DNA of 64,000 nt from Siphonodentalium dalli (taxonomy: Eukaryota; Mollusca; Scaphopoda; Gadilida; Siphonodentaliidae). Shown piece after piece: positions 34,850 through 46,725 of the stretch. The position numbers were made by a program, and so were the translations under genes. Positions within the stretch are counted from its first letter, which is position 1. Each line of letters opens with the position of its first letter. Below the pieces are notes generated by a model. It was given only the letters and a program-made list of their open reading frames with translations, did no database searches and was not told where the DNA came from. The stretch lies in contig CP136061.1 of the NCBI GenBank assembly GCA_032622095.1, forward strand, positions 120,476,754-120,540,753, read 5' to 3'.

Positions 34850-36600
34850 TAATGCAACATTAGTTGGAAAATTCACACTAAAATTAGGTTGAAATTGTTC
34901 TCATAGTTTGCTTTTCTAACAATTTCTTAGTGACGAATTTGTTATTTTTATATATTTTACGTATTTTCATTTCATTTGCAAAATTCTGGACTGAAATGGC
35001 TATTAGTTTTCAATTTCAAACCTTAGGGTGGGTGAAAAAGGTTGAAAATTTCCTCAAATTAGAAAGCTTGAGGCCAGTCTAGACGATAGGATTGTAAAAT
35101 GTTCATGTTCAGATTTCAATATGTTCTCACATCGGGCCAATCCATCGTCCGATCCGTGTCTCCTGTGCCCTTGCCAGTAATTACGTTAAAAAAAAAAATC
35201 GGAGTGTGAATTTGTCTGGCGTTATACCATGTTAGAATTTTTTAATTGTCAGGTGCAGATCTAAAAAAAATTCTCTTACTGGGCCGAACCATCCTTTTCA
35301 TCCCCCTGAATGGCTATAGTGGCAACAAGACTACCGGCCCATTTAAATAGGCTACCATCTAGTAGTCTGTGAGGGAACATTTGGGGAAAATCAAAGCCAT
35401 ATGGGGGTGGGGTGCAAATTGAATTACGCAAACTTTGTGAGTTTGATGTGGATCAAGGGGTGGGGTGCAGTTGGAAATTCTTAGGTGGAGACCATCCCAA
35501 CGCAAACCCTCTGGTCGCGTCTCGAGTGCCAGCCAAATATCCCAGACTCAACCAGGGGTGTCCATCGACTTAGTTTTTGCTATCGGTATATTTTTTCTAT
35601 CCGATAATACACTGCACCGGCGGCAAAATATTGACCATACTCTAAATGAAAACGCTTCCGTGGCGATCACAGGGTAAAGTCGTGCTGCCAAGTTGATAAT
35701 TGTGTTGTAGAAATGATACGGAAGACCGATCGTCAAAAAACGCAACAACAAAATACACAGGGAAAGGCTTATCGATCCAAACTGTGGAGTGTGTTTTCAT
35801 TGTGTAATTCTCACATATACCCATGGTTATATATAAACGGGCTACGAGCATCTGACCGCAGGACACACCGGGCTGACCCGGTGTGAGAACATTTTAAAAA
35901 CTATACAAGAAAACCGCAAATTGTAGCATCTCGACTGGCCTCAACTGAACCTTTCCTATTGTTGGAAATTTTAAACCTCATACTCCCCCTCATGCAGGTT
36001 GGAAAATTCTCCAACTGAAGACCATTTCAGTCCACAAGTTTGACCAAAGTAGTAAATATTGTTTTGTTAAACTAATTAGCAGTTTTGTATTGACCACGGG
36101 GGAGGGACCATGGTTCGGCCCGGTGTGTGAAAATTTTGAAATCTGAACAAGAAAATCACAAAATCCTAGCATCTAGACTAGCCTCAAGCCTTCCTATAGT
36201 TGGAAATTTCAAACCTGAATTAGGTTGGAAAATTTCCAACTGATGACAATTCCAATGACAATGTTGACCAAATGTATGACAATATTGTTTTCTTAAATTA
36301 ACTAGCAGTTTTTGACTGCCCACGGGGAGGGACCAGGACACAAGCTTTCCAAGTGTTGGAAATTTCCAACCTGTCATATCCGTTAAGGTTGGAAAATTTC
36401 CAACTGATGACCATTTCAGTCCAAACTTTTGACCAAAAATAGGAAAATATGCAAATATTGGTCAAAAAAATTGGATAAATTGTTTGAAAATCAAACTACA
36501 AGAACATTTTCAACCTATTATTGGTGTGAAATTTCCAACTAATGTTTTGGCAGGTATGAAATGTCCAACAGTTACTGTTGAAAATTTCGACCAAAGTTGG
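34850..36600. repeat. Repeats rich in GGTTGGAAAATTTCCAAC
   Basis: The palindromic word GTTGGAAATTTCCAAC and partial forms occur many times, interspersed with TGACCATTTCAGTCCA and TTTGACCAAA. It is the same family as 20388-21420. It contains no protein-coding sequence that I can support. Confidence 0.7.
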
Positions 36601-37059
36601 GGGGGGGGAGACACCCCAAACCCCCATGTCGCCACGTCTCTGCCGAGGGGGTGAAATGGGATATGGACCATTTTCGAGAATGGTAAGGATTTTGGCTAAT
36701 TTGACGGCATGGGTGGCTGGCCCGCCCCAAATACCCCATAAAACACCCATACCCCTCACCCATTACCCCCAGAGGTACCACCCGTGGGAGTAAAAATGTG
36801 ATATGGACCATTTTCGAGAATTCATGGTAAGGATTTCGGCCAATTTGGCAGAATGGGTGGGCGCCCCTCCCGATTGACCCTCCCAAAATACCCCCTAGAG
36901 ACACCCCTACCCCACCCATCACCCGGGGGGTACCATCCCGAGGGGGTGAAAATGGAGTGTGGACCCTTTTCGAGAACTGTAAATGATTTCGGCCAATTTG
37001 AGGCATGGGTGGGTGGCCGCCCCAAATACCCCCTGGAAACAACCAAACTTCACTACTTT

Positions 37060-39640
37060 CAGCGTATGGCTTCTTGTCACATCCCGAAAAAGTTATTTAT
37101 AATATTGGAATTAACGACGGCAGTGAACCTCACTCATCCATGTCGCGTAGTGCAAGTAACATGTTGATCGCAATCAATAAAGCATTTCCCAAATCACAAA
37201 TTTATTTCCCGGATCTCAACTATTCTAAGGAACTTCGGACAGACCACAAACGCACAATAGACGAAATTAATCGAGTAGTTTCGGTCAGAAAAAGTGACCA
37301 AATTACAATACTTCCGAAAGCATCCTCTTATCTTTTCAATACGTGCGTTTCAAAAAATCCTAAATCTGCGTGAGGAGGTTCACTGGGATGAAGCTACTGT
37401 CAATCGCTTGTACGGGATGTAGCTAAACAGCCTTGACCATGTGTGTCCTTTAAACTTATCGGTTGTACCCACACCAGCCGACCTTGACAGAACAAAGGTG
37501 ACGTTTGTGGATGACGAAACTGGTCAGAAATTTGGAACATCGTTCTTTAAGGACCACAAAGTGACCAATGAACTGAACGGAACGAATCCGGGTGACACCT
37601 TTTTTCAGAAAACGTGCCTCTTTGACAAATTTAGTTAAATGGAGCCCTTAAAGGCAAGACGGGCTGGGTCCCAGACGACAAAAATGCCGACCCAGCAATG
37701 ATCAGAGGCCGCTTAAATGTAATAGATAGAATTAAGGTCTTATTAGCATTTACCATATATAATAAGCAGAAATTGTACGCTTCAGAACGGCGGGCTCTTT
37801 TTAAATTTAGAAAGAATAGGAAAATTGTTATCAAACCCGCCGATAAAGGCTCTGTGACGGTAATTATGTCCAGATACATTTTTTACAGGTTTTTCGTCAG
37901 TTAAACAAAAGAGAATTTTATAAATAGATCGATTCAGTTATTTGGCCGAAAATCATTAAAAAATTCAACGATGTTCTCAATAAACTTTATGAAAAAGACA
38001 TAATTGACAGAAAGGAGTTGGGACACCTTTGTGCCAAACGCAGCACTAGAAATAGGATATTCTATATTACTATTAAAATTCATAAGCCCGTTGAATCGTA
38101 GACAGACAATTTCACACTCCCAGGCCGACCAATCATTAGCGATTGAGGCTCCGAATCTTACAATCTTTCAAGATATAATGACTTTTTCCTAAAACCAGCC
38201 TCAAACCGGCACCCCAGTTACATCAAAAACACAGAGGACTTCCTCGTTAAACTTTCGAAAATTAAAATGCCAAGTGATGCTCTCCTGGTCTCGTTCGATG
38301 TCAAAAATATGTAAACGAATATTCCAATCGAAGACGGCATCACAGCGATCGAACGTGGGTTTGAATTTCATTGTGACAAGCGCCGGCCTACGAAAGAAAT
38401 TCTTGGGGCTTTAAAAATTTCGCTTGAAGGCAATGGCTTTGAGTTCAACGGAGAAATTGAACAGAAAATTAAGGGGGTTAGTATGGAAAAACGTTGGACC
38501 CCAACTTTAGCTGCATATTCATGGCACAGTGGGAAGATGGGGCGCTAGAAAATTGCACAAAAGAGCCCCTCACATATCTACGATATCTCGATGATTTTTT
38601 TCTTGGTATGGCCTCATGCCATAGCAGATTTCGAAAAAAAATATTAATATTTTGAATGATCACTCTCCCCACATCAATCTCACACGCACACAGTCAGATT
38701 GATCCATCGATTACCTGGACCTCACCATGGGGAATAATTGAAAACTAACCAACTTCTCGACACAAAGGTATATTTCAAACGGAGTGATTGTCATCAACTC
38801 CTGGACAAACATTCCTTCCATCCACCTCAAGGGGATAATCAAATCACAAGTCATTATGTTCCACAGAAACAGCAGCATGCAGTCTGACATCTTTCAATCA
38901 AGCATGTAATAAACTGTTCCAGGCTTTGCGCTCACCGGGATACTCTGAGAGATTCCTCCGCAGCATAAAGTCCGAAACTATTTTCCACATTGAAAACTCA
39001 ACAATCTCTAATGATATATAATGAACATATTATACCTAAGAAAATAAGCATTCGACGTCTCGTATTGGGTTCGGGATCTTCTAAATTCTGCTAAAAAACG
39101 GCCTGTAGTCTGAACAAAATGAGCTACATTAACACGGGCTAGTCTTTCTCCAGTCACCAAACCAAAAATGTTTATCAAAATTATTGTGCAACAATTTGGA
39201 TTGTGACTCTGAAAATCTTATATACCTGATCACATGAAGAGATGGAAAATGCAATATGTTGGAGAAACACAAAATTCAGTAAAAAAGAGAATTCAAAGAC
39301 ATCTCCGTGACATTTATTTAGATAAAGACACATACGTTGCACAACACTTTAATGTAGAAGGCCGCAATGTCAGACTGCCCTTTAGTTTCCAACCTATTGA
39401 ACAAACCACTGTGGTAGAATCTGTGGAAGAAACGGTTATCCACCGCAAAGAAAGGGAGGGATATTGGATAGGGGAACTTCAGACCCTATGGCCAACCTGT
39501 ATTAACCAATCAGCGGGTTTGCGGACACCAAAAACCTTCGTGTGTTACCCCTTGGTCTACAACAGACACAACGTAGAAGTTGCTAGTAATTCGCTGACGA
39601 GCACGCAGAATTGTCTGATTCACGGGCAATAATTGCATAC
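37060..39640 (+). pseudogene. Penelope-like retroelement, decayed
   Basis: Broken frames on the plus strand together spell a Penelope-like element. 37690-37900 has KIVIKPADKGSVTVIM; about 38122 GRPIISD; about 38288 LLVSFDVKNM, then a stop and TNIPIEDGI; about 38572-38601 YLRYLDDFFL with the catalytic YLDD of the reverse transcriptase. 39234-39530 encodes the C-terminal GIY-YIG endonuclease (MQYVGET, HLRDIYLDKDTYVAQHFN, REGYWIGELQTL). Upstream, 37080-37370 has VIYNIGINDG and KIYFPDLNYS-like text of unclear role. Stops and frameshifts make it inactive. Similar text flanks it in direct orientation (37030-37072 and 40012-40053), as expected for Penelope pLTRs. Confidence 0.88.
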
Positions 39641-40074
39641 AAGAAAAATCCTGGTCTTCGCTCAAAATCAAATAATCCAAACTCAAAGATCCGTGACCCT
39701 CCTGTGGTACACCCGGGTGATGGTGGGGTAGGTGTGTTTCTAGAGTGTATTTTGGGCGGGCCACCCACCCATGCCATCAAATTGACCGAAAGATACATTT
39801 TTGAGAATAATTATAGGAATAGGGAATAAGTTCCAAAAGTCATGTTCGTACTGCTATCGATGCTGAAGCTGCTGTCTAGAAACACACCTACCCAACCATC
39901 ACCCGGGTGTACCACTCCGATGGGGTGAAATGGGGTATGGACCATTTTCGAGGACGGTAAAGATTTCGGCCTATTTGACGGCATCGTTGTGTAGGCGCCA
40001 CAAATACACCCTGAAAAACCCAAACTTTCGGCGTATGGCTTCAAACTACAATGGCTTCTCTCATGCATGCTCAA

Positions 40075-40980
40075 ACAGCAGAAACTGATCTAGAAGATAT
40101 TAGAGAAAAAGCGTCATATTTTCCACTTCCGGGGGCCAATTTTGCGGCCATTTTGAATATATGAAATTTAGTCATACCTATAAATATAAGGAGTACTTAA
40201 TTGTCAATAGCATGTCATATCGCATGACTTAATACCTCATAAACTTCCTGAGTAATTGCGAATTAATATTTACCAGATCAGATATTCAATTTTGGCGGCC
40301 ATCTTGGATTCAATGACCAATAACTCTATAAAGCCCCAATAGCCAAGATGGCAAACAACTGGCACTTTGAAGGACTGATATAGTTCTACAAAGGTATATA
40401 ATCACCAAAAATTCCACATTGGGGAGGGGGCTACATGCAGCTCAAGCTCTAGTAGTGTTTGTTTCACAATACCTCTTTAATTTATTTCCTCATATACCCA
40501 GTCTAACATGTGTACGGCATTATTTGCATGCACTAATTTTGTCGAAAAATTCGGTCAATCTACTTGATATATAATTGAAGCCAGTGTTCGAAACGGCTGT
40601 CGCACGATGACTACCAATTTGGTAACAAATAAGGCAGCAATTAAAATGATCCAAAAGCCTAATACACCGTAACACCAATCGTTCAATACTCTTCAACAAG
40701 CTCCGGGTGCTTACTATTACATGAGCAATGGTGTTCATTGCCTAGAACAGGTTAAAGTTACCACAAAATGCCTTGACGTATCCCATGTAAATATCCATAA
40801 AGAGGACGCAAATGGCTTTCAACATGTAGGACACGTAGCTTTGCGTTCAACACACTCTTTCGGCTCGGGCTTGTTGTTGGTCAAAGTGACCGGATGGCAG
40901 AGACAGAGAAGATGTAGTCTGTAATATGTTATAATTGGGGATGACCCAATGCACTTTGAACAAATTATCGCAACAACCTG
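40075..40980. other. 3' flank of the zinc-finger homeobox gene
   Basis: It contains GGCGGCCATTTTG-type dispersed repeats (40140, 40300) and otherwise plain DNA. If the gene at 40982-64000 is correctly modelled, its 3' UTR lies here. Confidence 0.45.
40481..40486 (-). terminator. Candidate poly(A) signal
   Basis: The minus strand reads AATAAA about 500 bp downstream of the stop codon at 40982-40984. It is the consensus signal at a plausible distance, but an AT-rich genome gives many by chance. Confidence 0.35.
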
Positions 40981-40981
40981 A

Positions 40982-42210
40982 TCATGCTGTCTTCTCCTGC
41001 ACATTTTTCGCGTGAGCTTGAGATTTGAGATGTCTGTCCAATGTACATTTCTGGATGAAAGTGAAGTCACAAAGCTCGCAAGAATATCGCTCGACTCCCG
41101 TGTGAATCTTGATGTGACGCGTCAACGCGACGTACTGCCGGAATGTCTTTCCGCAGATATCACAGAGGAAATCTTTGGTTCCGATGTGTATCGCCATGTG
41201 AGTGTCCAGGGTAAATTGATTTTTAGCCACATACGAACAGTGCCTACAAGGATATAAGGTGACATTACCCCTCCCCGCTCTCTGTCGACACTTAAATCGG
41301 TGTTGATTGAACGCTTTGGCATTTGAAAACTGTTGAGCACATATATCACATAAACGACTCAAGTCAGACTCTGTGTTTTCTCGAATTGACGCTTTATCCC
41401 GACAATACCGAGTATGGGCGATGAATCTCTCGTGTTCCGTGTAAGTTTTTGTACAAGTCGGACACTTGCGAGAATAGTGTTCGCGAAACAAGTGACTAAA
41501 CAAATCTTCACTGCTCTTGCATGGTGCATCACACTCTGGACATGGCAACAGTTCTTCGGAATGAACATAACGGAGATGGCGAGCCCAGGAACTCCTATTC
41601 GACAGAACATCCAAACATAGAAAGCATGTGTATGCACCCTCAGGATTTCGAAACCTATCATGCACATGTGCATGCATCACCCTGCGGACCTTTTCCACCT
41701 CACGCTTTTTTTCTCTACACGGCGGCACGTGGGCTGCGAGCTGTTTACGGTCGGTGAATAACGTAGTACAATATTTACATTTCCGTTTCTTGTGCCGATT
41801 TACATGGCTGGCAAACTTGTTGAGTTGCGCATGCGTGCTTAAGCAGTATGGACACGTCAGAGCTACTCCGTCGTGAGACCGAAGATGATCCCTCAGGAAT
41901 GTGGATGTCGCGAATACCAAGGAACATACACAACACATGTAATCCCCTTGATTATTTTTGAAAATGTCCAAGCAATTCCAGAACTCTCCTTTAATTTTAT
42001 TCCCCTTCTTCGAAGAATCAACCACTGTAATATCAGTATATACAGTGTCGAGAGAAACGGCTCTACCTGGTCGAGTCGAGTCTGAATAATTAGAAATGTT
42101 CGAGACCAAACTATCTTTACTGCGTCTGCGCACCGGCTGCTTTCCGAGGTGTCGTGGACTCTCTCTACGCCCAGGATCACGCTCAGTTCCTCTGCGCAAC
42201 ATGTCAGCCC
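40982..42210 (-). CDS. Terminal exon with ten C2H2-type zinc fingers
   Basis: After the acceptor TTCTTCACATTAG the exon reads two bases, then GCT GAC ATG, and continues 406 codons from that ATG to TGA, so translation can enter from an upstream exon in phase 1. Ten fingers span residues 88-397 (numbered from the internal ATG): YMCCVC..H (88), LTCPYC (116), RKCKYC (140, C2HC), YTCFLC (191), LPCPEC (219), RKCPTC (245, C2HC), RLCDIC (283, C2HC), YPCRHC (317), FLCDICGKTF (345) and YSCELC (373). The last three are the most canonical, with TGVERY-like linkers. A basic Ser/Arg-rich region (1-75) precedes them. It probably acts as a nuclear DNA-binding factor. It could be a separate gene starting at the internal ATG, but splice phase and strand fit the homeodomain exons upstream. 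Confidence 0.85.
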
Positions 42211-43360
42211 CTAATGTGAAGAAAATACTAACTAATTAATGATCAGGGTACCTCAATTTTTTCTAGATATGAAATAATGCAATTGATTGGGTCATGCGCT
42301 GCAGCACATATGATAAGATGCGTAAACACTTCTTTTGTGAGATAGGGATGATGAGTGATAAAATTATTGGATTGAATGAATGATGGCCAAAAATTCCAAT
42401 TCATAATGCAAAATAACGAGCCCCATACATGCAACATAATATGCAACATGGTCCGGACATTTTTTCAAAGAAAGGTCAGATTCTGCTGATATAATAATGA
42501 AATAGTTACTACAGTATATGTATTATGTTGAATCATTGTTGACATTGTTATATATATTTGTTATTTTGACATCGTCTCGTGTGGACGTTTTATGTCATTA
42601 AACTATCTATCTATCTATTTTTTTTAGTTTTTTTGTACATCATCGAATGGAGACGTTTGGAGTGTAAGCGGATATCAGGCATTGTTGACTGAAGATTTTC
42701 CCAATGTTGCATATATAGTTGTAAATATGTTCATGGAATGTATCATATATATGGGTCGATTATTTCCATCTTATGTACGGGATTAATGCATATGACACAC
42801 GTGTCACCAGAATGTAGATTAGTTGCTATATATATGGTCTCGATTGCATGGTCAGGAAGTGTCGACATAAACTTTACAACAGCACTTCCTTGAACCAGAC
42901 CCAAATCCCAAATCCAGTGAATTTGTATACGCATTATCACTGAGTCGCGGCCATATTGGATCCACCCAGCCCCGTTCCCTTTTTAGTGCTACAGGTCAAA
43001 GTTCTGGAGTAGCACTCCACATAGCGTATTAGTTACACACGCCATAAGAGGAACAGTCGGGATGGTTTTTCTTACCAACAGTAGCATATTTTTTCTACTG
43101 TTGGTACAAATTTGGTCTTAAACGGCCATTAGTTGGAATTAATTGTCCAACTTTAGGGGGTGTCAGTTTGGAAATGTCAAGCTGTACCCTCAACGATGGC
43201 ACTCTACTTGTATATATAGCCACGTCCATGAGTGTTATTGAATTTAGAGATAGCCATGCAGAGGACAAAGTGTGTAAACAGCAATTTACCAAAGACCTTG
43301 ATCTACTTTAATAGCCAAATACAATGGGAAACACTGATGCAGACTTGAAAAACCACTTAC
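42211..43360 (-). other. Intron between HD1 and the zinc-finger exon
   Basis: It contains a TCTATCTATCTATC run near 42602-42619 preceded by text like a LINE or SINE tail, and otherwise plain AT-rich DNA. Confidence 0.5.
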
Positions 43361-43570
43361 TTTTCGTGAGTAATTTCTGTCTATGGATTTTCATTCGCCA
43401 GTATCGGAACCACACTTCAACTTTTGTTTGCGTAAGGCCGAGTTTCTCAGCTAATTCCTTCCGCGTCGTCTCATCTGGTTGTTGATTTGATTGGAACTCT
43501 TTCTCCAGCTGTAGCTGTTGATTGTTTCCTATCAGTCTGGCCTCCGTTGTCTTACGTCCCCTCATTGACC
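43361..43570 (-). CDS. Homeodomain exon HD1
   Basis: This 210-bp exon (acceptor TTATTCGAAG, donor GTAAGT, phase 1 on both sides) encodes a divergent homeodomain. Helix 1 is QLQLEKEFQSN, helix 2 ETTRKELAEKLGL and the recognition helix KVEVWFRYWRMKIHRQ. Trp48 and Phe49 are kept, but Gln50-Asn51-Arg52 reads Arg-Tyr-Trp, so the usual base-contacting Asn is missing. It is nearest the zinc-finger exon at 40982-42210 and joins it in frame. Confidence 0.85.
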
Positions 43571-43756
43571 CTTCGAATAAAAGACAGTTTATATGCTTTA
43601 TTCTCTGATCCAATGTACATAAATGCATATTGAGAAATATATATATCTATTTATAAATGGAGATTCCATACAAAAGATAGATAAGATAGACAGAGGAATA
43701 CATGGGATATTAATTTATATGTACAAAATATACATCGACGCGCCGGTTGTCATGTA

Positions 43757-43801
43757 TAGCCACGCACGCACGCACGCACGTACACACGCACACACACACA
43801 A
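43757..43801. repeat. ACGC/AC microsatellite
   Basis: CACGCACGCACGCACGCACG continues into CACACACACA. The plus-strand frame reading poly-His/Thr here is meaningless. Confidence 0.9.
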
Positions 43802-44179
43802 CTGTACATTGTCAACACATTGACAGACTTACTTCTATTACATTTACACAGTGTGTGTATATTAAGACCACAGAGAAACAATGAACGAAGTGCTAATTAA
43901 CCTTTTTGTATTAATTGATTCTCCCATTCAGTTATAAAAGTATACATTGGAACGGTCTATCATTAAGAACAACAAGCAATACAACAACAAAATGATTTAT
44001 ATCCATTGGCGGGAAATGTTCAGATAATAAGTTCAACAAACGGCATATGCATGGTCGTTTGTTTAACTTATTATCTGAACATTTCCTAATGGAACTGCTC
44101 ATCAATAAGTAAGGTGTATGGACATTGTTAACACCAAATTTAAAACAAAGGATAGAAAACATAATTATATAGAGAGTAA

Positions 44180-44620
44180 GCCTGCAATTAGTGTGCCTGT
44201 CATTTGCAGAATGAGGTCCCAAGAGAGTGAATTTAGTGATGCTATATACCTCACAGAATGCTAGCGTCACCAAATTCACCATCTGGGGACCTCATCCTGC
44301 TTAGGCCACAATTGTTACAGGAGACCTAGGATCAGACTGAAGTTTCCCACTTGAAGTTGGTGATGTTCACTCATTAGTCGCCTCGATTATGCATTTTATG
44401 TTCTGCAAATTAGTGGATATAGAAACCGAAGAGAAGGGAAAAAGAAACTAAAAATAATGTTAATCTGAGATTATAGATACTTCTCAGAAGATGAGGCCTA
44501 AGCAGAATGAGTTCCCCAGAGGGTGAATTTGGTTATGTTATCCAGCAGTGTGGGATAGTATCACTAAATTCACGCTCTGGGGACTTCATTCTGCAAATGA
44601 CAGACACACTATTTGCAGGC
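44180..44620. repeat. Dispersed repeat with palindromic ends, copy 2
   Basis: This is the same family as 1562-1948. Here the inverted ends can be followed outward to AGCCTGCAAATAGTGTG (about 40 bp: CTGTCATTTGCAGAATGAGG on the left, complement on the right). Internal palindromes carry GGTGAATTTGGT and GGGGACCTCAT. It lies in the intron between HD2 and HD1. Confidence 0.78.
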
Positions 44621-44711
44621 TGGATAGTGAGAAACTCTCCCAAGAGATGTACCATGAATGAACGTAACCATGTCTAATTGATTCCGTTGATTGAATTCAT
44701 AATTATAGTGA

Positions 44712-44864
44712 TTGATTGATTGATTAGGGTTTTATGTCGCTTTAGCCACTAAGGCCATATCACGACATTGCCAGTTTTAATGGTGGAGGAAATCCGCACA
44801 CTTACGGCTAATCTAACAGTGATTTCAATGGCTGATAAACTCGTTGACCATGTGCGGCAAACCA
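44712..44864. mobile_element. Short SINE-like insertion with a 14-bp target duplication
   Basis: The insertion begins TTGATTGATTGATTAGGG, continues GTTTTATGTCGCTTTAGCCA and ends GTGCGGCAAACCA. CATAATTATAGTGA precedes it (44698-44711) and follows it (44865-44878). The paralogous segment at 46808-46821 has a single copy, that is, an empty site. The word TTTTATGTCGCTTTAGCCAC resembles a conserved 3' domain of mollusc SINEs; assignment is inference. Confidence 0.8.
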
Positions 44865-44887
44865 CATAATTATAGTGAGTGCCACGT

Positions 44888-45356
44888 TTAACCCTTTACC
44901 CAACAGAACGGCCCTGTGCCAATGCATTCTCTTATATATGCGATTCGACCATAGGTCGCCTCGCATATATAAGAGAATGCATTGGCTTAACACATATTAA
45001 AAATGATAAAATTGTCAAAGAATGTAGAAAAATATTATAAAAATATTATAAAAAATGTAAGAAAAAATTATAAAATTGTTAAAGAATGTAAGAAAAAATG
45101 GTAAAAAGTGTTAAAAAAAAAATTTGTTAGGCCAATGCATTCTCTTATATATGCGAGGCGACCTATGGTCGACTCGCATATATAAGAGAATGCATTGGCA
45201 CAGGGCATAACTGTAACCATCACAATGTGGTCAATGAACCGGTTCCAATGATATCCATATTTGTATGATTTTATTGAGACAGACAGACCGAAGATATTTT
45301 AGGCTGTTGAAGCTTTATTTGGGCGTTTTTGGCCGTTTTGTTGGGTAAAGGGTTAA
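44888..45356. mobile_element. piggyBac-type MITE, copy 2
   Basis: TTAACCCTTTACCCAACA ends and two 69-bp palindromes as in 5883-6282, but in the opposite orientation. The centre has A-rich repeats of AAGAATGTAAGAAAAA. Nearly identical to copy 3 at 46831-47301 because both sit in the duplicated segment. Confidence 0.92.
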
Positions 45357-45526
45357 GGGAACTCAAGGTTAGTTCTTCGAAGTGAGTTCATACGAAATAA
45401 AATACGTCCGTAACACAACTACCATCCACAGGCACATGAAACATATTTCTGTTGTTCTGATTAATAACAATTGCCCTATAATGATATTTCGAATGTGAAA
45501 ACCATTGTTATGTAAACATTACTGTT

Positions 45527-46579
45527 CCCCAAAATAATCGTTCAAATCGCTCAAAGAATATTGACAGGGCATGCGAAATGATGAGGCGAACATTTTTCGC
45601 TGCTTGCAGGTCACCAGTTACCAAGTACCTCACACCTTCAACTGTTATTACTTTATTTAAACTTGTTGTTATACCGAAGGCATTGTATGGCTGTGAAATG
45701 TGGTACGGTCTCAGTGAAGCACACTACCTACTTCTCGAACGGTCATATCGTATGTGTGTCAAAATTATTCAGGGCCTACCAAAGAGAACGAGTACCGAGC
45801 TATCCCTATCACTCCTCGGACTATCGCCTCTTCGAGTTGAAATAGATAAGAGAAAATTGTTATTCATGGGTTCGCTCATAAACTTGCCGAACGGTCATGC
45901 TGAAGCACTAAAAATATTTCTGTTCAATGTGTATGGTCATCTCATGTTTAACCGGCCGTTGATAGGCTTCGCAAGGGATATATTTCCAATTTTACATAGG
46001 TATAATCTATACCAATATCTCACTACCTTTGTAAATAGCGGAATGTTTCCATTGCAAAGCCACTGGAAGGAGCTCGTGAACTTGAACTTGAATATTAATA
46101 CCCCTAACGCAACAGCTACTGCCAACTTAACGAATGCACATCTGACTTTTTTCCGCACGGTAAAGCCTTGTCCAAACTCAGTATGGAGAGGTTGGTTGAT
46201 CGCTAGAGAAAAACCCAAAATATTGGCGAAATCTCTTTGCATGGCAAACACCCTCTCCAAAACTACATATGACAACGCTGCAGTGTGCAAACACTGTCAC
46301 TCCTCGTATTCATACCTGATGTCACATATGTTCCTTCACTGCTTCTCCCCTCACATTCAAGAACTGAGAAACGCCTTCTGGTACAAAATTCTAAACAAAC
46401 ACGGAGTGCAAGTATACACATTGCTAGACAATCTCACACCAGAAGCGTTTCTCGCATATGCAGCCGGTGGCACCAGTCACCCAATTATGACGCAATTATG
46501 TGACGAGGAAATTCTTTTCATGGACTGCCTCACATTTATATGTATTTTGTGCTTAATTGACACATCCATGTATGATTAA
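45527..46579 (+). CDS. LINE reverse transcriptase C-terminal fragment
   Basis: About 350 residues are open from the truncation point to TAA; an internal ATG at 45578 gives 333 residues. TLFKLVVIPKALYGCEMWYG is the thumb-region landmark of LINE ORF2 proteins, followed by SYRMCVKIIQGLPKRT and LLGLSPLRVEIDKRKLLF. A C-terminal zinc-binding motif CKHCHSSYSYLMSHMFLHC resembles the CCHC of many LINEs. The catalytic palm and endonuclease are missing, so the fragment cannot transpose. The clade is not certain. Confidence 0.82.
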   Translation, partial: PQNNRSNRSKNIDRACEMMRRTFFAACRSPVTKYLTPSTVITLFKLVVIPKALYGCEMWYGLSEAHYLLLERSYRMCVKIIQGLPKRTSTELSLSLLGLSPLRVEIDKRKLLFMGSLINLPNGHAEALKIFLFNVYGHLMFNRPLIGFARDIFPILHRYNLYQYLTTFVNSGMFPLQSHWKELVNLNLNINTPNATATANLTNAHLTFFRTVKPCPNSVWRGWLIAREKPKILAKSLCMANTLSKTTYDNAAVCKHCHSSYSYLMSHMFLHCFSPHIQELRNAFWYKILNKHGVQVYTLLDNLTPEAFLAYAAGGTSHPIMTQLCDEEILFMDCLTFICILCLIDTSMYD

Positions 46580-46725
46580 TAGCATATAACATTCATGTGC
46601 ACTCTTTCTGTATATAATTATTGTTTGTACAGCACTGGTCATGTCATTGACGGTGCAACTCACTCATGTATATATTATCTTCATGTGTTGGAGGAATAAA
46701 CATTATCTCTCTCTCTCTCTCTCTC
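45527..46725 (+). mobile_element. 5'-truncated LINE between the long direct repeats
   Basis: It starts CCCCAAAATAATCG right after the left duplicate, is coding from its first base, and ends with a short 3' UTR, GGAATAAACATTA and a TCTCTCTCTC tail that abuts the right duplicate. This is the expected form of a LINE that copied only its 3' part during target-primed reverse transcription. The open frame suggests a recent insertion. Confidence 0.85.

Larger units (their letters stand above)
33739..39840. mobile_element. Composite region bounded by inverted repeats
   Basis: Bases 33739-33801 (TTTTGGAACTTATTCCCTAT, AAAATGTATCTTTCGGGCAA, GACGGCATGGGTG) recur inverted at about 39770-39835. Inside are GC-rich repeats with CACCCATCACCCGGG (33830-33930, 36600-37060, 39700-40030), the TTGGAAATTTCC repeat and a Penelope-like element. 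A 40-bp inverted pair with CGGTCAGATGCTCGTAGCCC lies at 34169-34209 and 35819-35858. Whether the whole moved as one unit is unproven. Confidence 0.55.
44615..45526. repeat. Left copy of a long direct duplication flanking a LINE
   Basis: From GCAGGCTGGATAGTGAG to AAACATTACTGTT this segment is repeated almost exactly at 46726-47471. The copies are 912 and 746 bp; the difference equals a 167-bp short insertion (44698-44878, counting one target duplication). Both contain a piggyBac-type MITE. Between them lies only a LINE fragment. Confidence 0.9.

Noticed and set aside
33746-37167. Gly/Pro-rich frames on both strands, up to 156 residues
   Set aside because: They are translations of the CACCCATCACCCGGG-type repeat around the Penelope remnant.
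41012-42180. Plus-strand and alternative-frame ORFs of 66-104 residues over the zinc-finger exon
   Set aside because: They are shadows of the ten-finger minus-strand coding sequence.
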